A DNA stretch of 64,000 nt from assembly GCA_048213135.1 (NCBI GenBank), contig PS015041.1:21593-85592 (forward strand). The letters run 5' to 3'. The notes beneath the pieces are model-generated. The model saw only the letters and a program-made list of their open reading frames with translations, was not told the origin of the DNA and made no database searches. The stretch is from Reclinomonas americana ATCC 50394. Taxonomy: Eukaryota > Jakobida > Jakobea > Jakobida. Every line of letters starts with the position of its first letter. Position 1 is the first letter of the stretch. Shown piece by piece: positions 56,002 through 64,000 of this stretch. A program made the position numbers and the translations under genes.

Positions 56002-56151
56002 GGCGAGACATGCACCGTGGTCAGCGAGGCACTGCCACACGAGCCCATTGATGTCTCTTTGGGTTTGGTATTGAATGAAGGACACAGGATGCACAAGGCA
56101 AAGGTTACGTTGTTTTCTATACACATTCATTATTGTGGGCTAGTTGCATAA
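56002..56151 (+). CDS. Possible 3' exon of a plus-strand gene hidden in a gap
   Basis: After a (TG)n tract and a GCAG acceptor, an open frame reads GETCTVVSEALPHEPIDVSL and then GLVLNEGHRMHKAK. It either reaches a stop at 56149-56151 or splices at GTTACG (56104). It would end just before the convergent polyubiquitin gene. Its upstream part would lie in the gap 55537-55980, so it cannot be confirmed. Confidence 0.3.
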   Translation, partial: GETCTVVSEALPHEPIDVSLGLVLNEGHRMHKAKVTLFSIHIHYCGLVA

Positions 56152-56158
56152 ACCCCTG

Positions 56159-58253
<2,095 letters not shown>

Positions 58254-61200
58254 TCAAATTCGACGATTTTCGATTACGACTCCAACTCCGACGGCTCCCG
58301 TCGCCTCCGCCTCCGCCTCCGCCTCGGGCTCCCACTCGAGGAATCGGTGTCCGATCCGGTCGTACCATCCGGGAATGACTTGCGAGCGCCACAAGACCAC
58401 CGGATTCATCTCCGACGGCTTTTGTATGCCCAGTTTCAACTCCAATCGGAGGCGAAGCAGGAGAATGTACTGCACGAGCTTGTGCACGCGCATGAACCGG
58501 CGCACCATCTTGCGTTGCTCAGCAAACCCCAGGCCACCGTCGGACTCGGGCCATCCTGCGCCATAGCCGCGCACGGCCTCGTCGACAAGCCACGGCCAGT
58601 CTGCCGAACCGTGAATCATGGTGCCTTCGGTTCCCATGTCGTGGAGTGCCGCCAACGGGAACAAAATGGTGGCCAGGTCCCACGCTGCGCGCGCACGCCA
58701 GTGAGTGGAAAGAGAGGGGAAAGAGAGAGTGGAGGAGCAATATTATTTTGCAAACCGTGAAAACTCCAAGTGGAGAACTCAAAGTCAAACATGCCGAGGT
58801 TGACCAGCGGGCCGCAGTGCTGCACCACAAAGTTGCCTTGGTGCAAGTCACCGTGGTTCATGCCGAATATCTGCACCACACAGAGAGACTGAGGATGTTT
58901 AGTTGACTGAATCGCTTCCGCTGCTCAGCGCAACTTGCGACGACATCGGCAGCGTGTCGAGCCAGCGCTGAATCTCGTCACGCTCGCGCCACGCCAGCTC
59001 ACTCGCATCATCGGTGGCAAACATGTCGAACACGGTGAGGCTGGTGCACAGGTCCGCCCACTTGGGTGTGTGCGGCGAGTCCGCCGGTGAGCGCACTTCA
59101 AACGTGCTCGAGTACCGATGCAGCTGCGCAAGCGCGCATCCCCACTGCCGCAGAATGGCTGGTATATCGCCCATCAGCGTGAGTGCGACCGGATGGACAA
59201 GAGAGGCGAAACGACAACACACTCACCGCCGTCGAGATGCCACGAACCATCTGCGATGCAGTGCCCGCCTGGTATCACCTGCGCCAGCAAAATCGATGAG
59301 ATCACACTCTGCTCTTTGCACAATTCGCCCCTCTGCCTACCGTCTCACACGTGCAGAACCACTCCACTGACGAGTCCTCGGGGTCGCGAATGACCGTCAC
59401 CACATCACCGTCGTTGGCCTCCAGCGTTCGCGGCACAAGCGCTGGCGTGCACCCATGGCGACGCAAACGCAGCAGCTCTGCCGTGTTCTCGCCACTGGTG
59501 ACGCGGTCGATGCACTTCCACACGTGGTTCACGCGCCGGACCTGCTCGCGCAGACGGCCCTCCGTCATGTGTGCCTTGGGGTCGATCACTCGCCGCCCCC
59601 GGTTGTACACACGCACGACCACGCTCATTTTAGCGTCGCCCGCCAGTCGCACGGCCGCAGTCGCGGTAAAGTGGTTGGGTGAGAACGATCGCAGCTGGAA
59701 GGCCATGTGCATCGGGGCATCGGCTGCGGCCGGCGGCACGAAGGGGTAGTGCTCGAACAGTTGCGCGCAAATGTACCGACATGCGGCTTGCACCGACGGC
59801 AGCGCTCGCACCGCTGGCTCTTCCCACTCTCGCGGCGGTGCAGTGGTCGTCGAAAGGCCGTGCTCGGAGACCCAATGCAGTGCCGGAAGCGGTGAATCGG
59901 GCCAGCTGAACAGTGCGCCGCCGATGGTGGCGTGCCACTGCCAACATAGTTAGATTGGATGCGGATGATGCAGAGAACTCGGAGTGTAGACTCACGTCGA
60001 GAAGACGATGCTCGTGCTCGTCATCCGAATGCGAAGCAATCTGCTCGCACAACCACAGCAGCTTGCGCAGACGAAGGAAGCGATTCACTTGCTCGGCAAA
60101 TTGCTGCACGAGTGAGGTAAGTGAGCCGGCTGTACATGTCGCATTGTGAAGCAATTACGCAACAGGAGGTTGTTCGCCACATACAGCTGCATAGCCGGTT
60201 AGACAATGCGCCACCAGACGCTCTGTTTCTTCTCGGACAATGGGCGTTTCGCCTTCCATGGTCACCAGCAAGGGAAAGAGCGCACATGCCACATCAAATG
60301 CTGTGCATGCACGAGGAATGTCACAACATGAAGACACCAAAGCGCTCCTAATGCTGGCAACGCACCAAGCCAACCTGTGTCGAGAAAGTGAGAAGGAGAA
60401 GTGGGAATACGCACTGAGCATAGCGTGCTCACCACGACACAAGCGGGAGAAGTCTCTGATCGTCACGCACAGCGAGCTGTCGCCTGCAGTATCGTGCCGC
60501 ACTGCAACCGCTGTGGTAAAACAAGACGAATGAGTGAGAGGCGAGCAAGTCGTCGTGGATCGATGAGCACACACCACTCGAACAGCATAATGTGACTCCA
60601 ACAGGACCCTGCGCAGCGGTCGTTGTAGTGAGTTGCAAGGCACACGGAATGTCGAAGGTGCGCTTCTCACGATCAAGGTTCAGAGAGAAGTACAGTACAG
60701 AGTATCAGCATTCCCTTCCAGCTCCCAGTTCGTTGCGCAGCCTTTCGATAACTCTCTCTCCCTCTCCCCCTTTCTTTCTCTCTCTTCCTTTCCCTGATTC
60801 TCCCCACACACTCACCGCCACACCCTCCCTGTCAAACCACCGACGACACGACTCATACTCGCTCCACACCGCCTCGTATCGCTGCACGGTCGGATCCAGA
60901 CACAGCAGCACCTCCAGCTGCTCCTCCCAACTCGGAAGCGCACCCCAACACTCATCCACACCAGCACCTGCTGCGCCTTGCTGATGCAACTGCGCCCATG
61001 CACATCCCATCGCCCAACACTGCTCCTCAATCGTCGCCACCACCTGTCCCTCCTCACAATCACCGCAGTGATCGACGCAGGCCACGAGCACTGCACTGTC
61101 CGCGAGCACATGGATGCGCGTGTCTGCACGTGGCAGGTGCACACGGACACCACCAGTGGTGTCGCCACTGACAACAACATGTGATTTCCACTGTTGCATG

Positions 61201-61469
61201 GCATGCATGCGATCGCGCATGCGACTGCTCTGTTCCACAGGTCCACTCACACAGTGCACGAGTGCGTCACTGCGCTCACACATGTCAACAACAACATCAC
61301 GCGCGACACTTCTCACAAGAGGCACACACAACTGCACAGAGAAGGATCGCCAAGTGCACTTTTCTGACAGGAGACGATGCTCGACAGTGAGGTGCGACTG
61401 ACTTGGCGTGCACAGCGAGTGCTGCTCAAGGCAGTGCAACACACTGGCGACACTGTCGTCGTCGCTCAT
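58254..61469 (-). CDS. Two-domain APH/choline-kinase-like protein (degenerate plus intact)
   Basis: ATG at 61469 (MSDDDSVASVLHCLEQHS). Domain 1 spans ~61469-60000: an N-lobe ending CAWAQLHQQ, then HSVCLATHYNDRCAGSC where the catalytic HxDxxxxN should be, TIRDFSRLC instead of the metal-binding FDFE, and a C-terminal helix QVNRFLRLRKLLWLCEQ. A GTGAGT donor after RLLD (59996) then joins in phase 0 to WHATIGGALFSWPDS. This starts domain 2 (~59945-58254): VVVRVYNRGRRVID, HGCTPALV, QWGCALAQLHRYSSTF, the intact catalytic loop NHGDLHQGNFVV, MFDFEFSTW and WYDRIGHRFLEWEPE. Domain 2 has no ATG of its own near its start, which supports one fused protein. The fold is that of small-molecule kinases (choline/ethanolamine or aminoglycoside-type), but the substrate is unknown. 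Domain 1 looks like a pseudokinase. Two separate genes remain possible. Confidence 0.7.
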
Positions 61470-61507
61470 CGATGATCAAGAGAACACGAGCAGGACGACT
61501 CTTTTCT

Positions 61508-63997
61508 TTATTCATCGTCCCATGAGAGATACCGCCAGCCGCCCTCCTCGTACCACTGTGTCATGCATGTACAGAATGAGAAAGGGAACAGAGTGACCAA
61601 GTTCTTGCCCCTCAAGTCTGACCTTTGGGTACGCCTCGGCTCGGAAGGCCACCGATGGAGCGACGGCCTCCTTCAGTGTGCCTTCGCGCATGCGCCTGCG
61701 GATGAGGGCGTTGCCGGCGTACCACAACACCTTGCGAACGCGCAGGAAGCGGAGGCACAGGTCGTACAGTTCCTGCGCGACACACTCAGCAGATATCAGA
61801 AACGAGGCCGAGGGAGGAGAGACGTACCTGCACTTCGAACTGTGGTCGGGCGACGCAGTATCCCTCCACGGCGGCACGCAACACACGGAGCGAGTTCGCG
61901 GTGCCAAAGATGCCGAGTCCTTCGCCACCCATTTGCTCCATGGAGATGATCGACCACAGCGGCGCCACAATGTCGTACGGGTACCAGCCTGCACGACTCG
62001 CGAAAAAATGAGTGCGACGTGAGGGAAAAACTCTCGCCTGCGCGGCACGCCTCACCCCAGCACACAAACTCCCAGTCAAACACCGACATGTGAAGCAGGC
62101 CAGTGTCGTCGCGGTCCAGCAGAAAGTTGCCGTAGTGAATGTCGTTGTGCAATACGCCAAAGAGCTGCGAGAGGTGAGAAAGGGAGAATTACGGCTGGGC
62201 GCAAGAGACCACCAGACCTTGGGTGTCACTGGCAAGCTGTCGACCCACGCCTTGCAGATCTCATACTCGCGCCACGCATGCTCATTCTCGCGCAAGCACG
62301 GGTTGGCTGCCACTTTGTCGATGCCGCCCTGGGTGTCAGCCCAGACCGGGATGGGCAGCTGGTCTGCGGAGTGCGGAAATGTGCTGGAGTGTTCGTGGAT
62401 CTGACCGACAGAGCAACCCCATACTGTGGAAGCACAGGGGGTGAGATGGCAAGGGGAGAGGGAAAAGGCAAGGGTGCAAGGAGGAGAAGAGGAGGGAAAG
62501 AATGCAGGCAAAGTGATAAAAGGAAGGCATGGACATTGAGGGAGTAAGTACATTTGAAAAGAGAACAATGGATGGGATAGAGGAGGAGACGGCAAGGAGC
62601 AGGTGGCGAGAGAAATCAAAAGGCATGAACAGAGAAGAAGCAGCAAAGACAAAACGGGAGAGACATAAAGAAACGGGTGGAATGCAGATGAGGGAGACGG
62701 AGAGTTGGCAAGAATGGATGAATAGATAGGAAAGAAGCAGTCAGAGCAACGGAGGACGAGAGGCGGGGGAACCAATTAGACACGGATGACATGCAGGGTA
62801 AAGAGTTGACAAAGAGAAAGAGGCAGGGATGAGCAGAGAGTGTAGACACGGATGACATGCAGTGTAAAGAATTGGCAAAGAGAAAGAGGCAGGGATGAGC
62901 AGAGAGGGTAGACACGGATGACATGCACGGTAAAGAATTGGCAAAGAGAAAGAGGCAGGGGATGAGCAGAGAGGGAAGAAATGGCTGGCACAGGAAACAG
63001 CGAGAGAATGAAACGCGCGTGGTGTGCGCGTGAGCACGAAATCAACAAATAATTGTAGCCCGCTATTCCCACACATCCCCTTCTCCACAAACTCAACATC
63101 GAAAAGTCTCCCGATCCATGACCCAGAATCCACGCTGCACGCAGTGCTGTCCCGGCAGGAACAGCTCGTGATACACAAAGCACGTCAAGGGCACTGTACA
63201 GCACATGAGCACACGTACATCCCATCCCATCTCCAATCAACACCATGGCAGGTACGCAACGCGTGTCATCCTTTTCGATCTCCACCACCAGACACTCGGG
63301 ATCGTCAATGGTCGGCAACACACGACCGACACGCACCGGCGTGAGACGCTCCCCCTGCAAGCGCTCTCTCCCTCTCCTCGCCTCCTCGTCGTCGCCGGCG
63401 TACTCGCGCTGCACTCCACCTGCAATGTGATTCACCAGCATCGCCTGCGCCAGCACCAGCTCCTTCGTCAACTCCTTCTGTCCGTGCATGCTGCGGAGAG
63501 GTGTCACCGCGCGCACAAGCACCGTCGCACCGCCCACGTCACTGTCGGGGAGCAGGTGGTGTGAGAGAGGAGAAGGGAGGGGAAGGAGAGTGGGAGAGAG
63601 ACAGCAGACGCAACTCCCTCTGACGCGTCTTGTACACTGCATGCTCGTTGGAGAACTGAATCGCCGACCACGCATCGTCATTGTCGCACAGACCGAAGCG
63701 CCGAGTGGCCTCCGCACGCACTCGCTCGTGACGAACGCGGAAGCCTTCACCGACAACTCGCTGCGGAATAATGCAAGGGAGAGAGAGAGAGGGAGGATAA
63801 GGAAGGGAGTGAGAGAACATGGAGAGAGTGAAAGAGAGAGAGAGAAGAAGATGTAGCGAAGGAAGGACGATGACAGGTGAGTGAGAAGCGACAGAACAAG
63901 GTGAGGATGCGTGCTCTCCACAGCAGCAATACAGAGCACGTGAGCAAGAGAGGAGTGCCTGACTGCTGCTGTTGTCTCTTTGGAGCCTCTTCCCCAT
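61508..63997 (-). CDS. APH/choline-kinase-like protein, paralogue; 5' end uncertain
   Basis: Tandem paralogue of the preceding entry, 38 bp upstream on the same strand. Blocks in order: RVRHERVRAEATRRFGLCDN and AIQFSNEHAVYKTR (~63765-63640), ATVLVRAVTPLRSMHGQKE to VVEIEKDDT (~63540-63270), CFVYHELFLPGQHCVQRGFW (~63200-63100), WGCSVGQIHEHSSTF to WVDSLPVTPK (~62425-62220), LFGVLHNDIHYGNFLL with VFDWEFVCW (~62165-62060), a WYPYDIVAPLWS block (~61985), ELYDLCLRFLRVRKVLWY (~61770), and a last exon WYEEGGWRYLSWDDE ending at 61508. Catalytic HNDIHYGN and metal-binding FDWE are intact, so it is probably active. Each block aligns with the neighbour's domain 2, which fixes the frame. The first exon may start at ATG 63997 or lie beyond the window. 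Confidence 0.75.
62430..63060. repeat. Purine-rich intron with 66-bp tandem repeat (3 copies)
   Basis: Inside an intron of the APH-like paralogue, a ~66-bp unit starting ACACGGATGACATGCA repeats at about 62778, 62846 and 62912 with few differences, ending in GAGCAGAGAGGG. The surrounding sequence is A/G-rich (pyrimidine-rich on the sense strand). It explains several spurious overlapping reading frames. Confidence 0.85.
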
Positions 63998-64000
63998 GAT

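Overview
This window comes from an intron-rich nuclear genome of a eukaryote, most likely a protist. Almost every gene is split by short GT-AG introns, many of them about 55-90 nt. Coding DNA is GC-rich. The longer introns are full of pyrimidine/purine tracts, minisatellites and assembly gaps. The genes include a polyubiquitin, a GOT1-type Golgi protein, a kinesin-light-chain-like TPR protein and a TKL-type kinase. I cannot name the lineage. The polyubiquitin has no extra residue between its monomers, which argues against core Cercozoa and Foraminifera. I saw no rRNA, tRNA or CRISPR array. Gene models were assembled by hand from splice sites. Where the exon lengths give a phase-consistent total divisible by three, I say so.

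Layout. 0.5-10.5 kb: a TPR protein (-, runs off the left edge), an EF-hand-like protein (+), a coiled-coil protein (-) and an NADP-dependent MDR-family reductase (-). 10.7-36.5 kb: a threefold tandem segmental duplication. Each unit holds one large ankyrin gene on + and the 3' exons of a CotH-kinase gene on -. Units A and B encode a multi-ankyrin, coiled-coil, HEPN-like, TKL-kinase protein of 2152 and about 1782 aa. Unit C has only ankyrin cassettes and carries one frameshifted cassette. The third CotH end belongs to an apparently complete, secreted CotH-kinase gene (36.1-40.05 kb). The other two are broken fragments. 40.3-46.3 kb: a TIR-flanked element, a small secretory protein, an acidic/Pro-rich protein and a multi-pass membrane protein. 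46.5-53 kb: a membrane-anchored P-loop-like protein (-), a dsRBD plus WRN-type 3'-5' exonuclease fusion (+) and GOT1 (+). 53-64 kb: an unrecognised minus-strand gene, polyubiquitin (-) and two tandem APH/choline-kinase-like genes (-). The first of these carries a degenerate and an intact kinase domain in series.

The strongest candidate for an undescribed system is the ankyrin-coiled coil-HEPN-kinase pair. Its parts resemble those of RNase L (ankyrin sensor, kinase-like domain, HEPN-superfamily nuclease) in a different order. The ankyrin part is built from interchangeable phase-2/phase-2 cassette exons that can be added or skipped without changing frame. This is inference from sequence architecture: neither nuclease nor sensor activity can be shown here.
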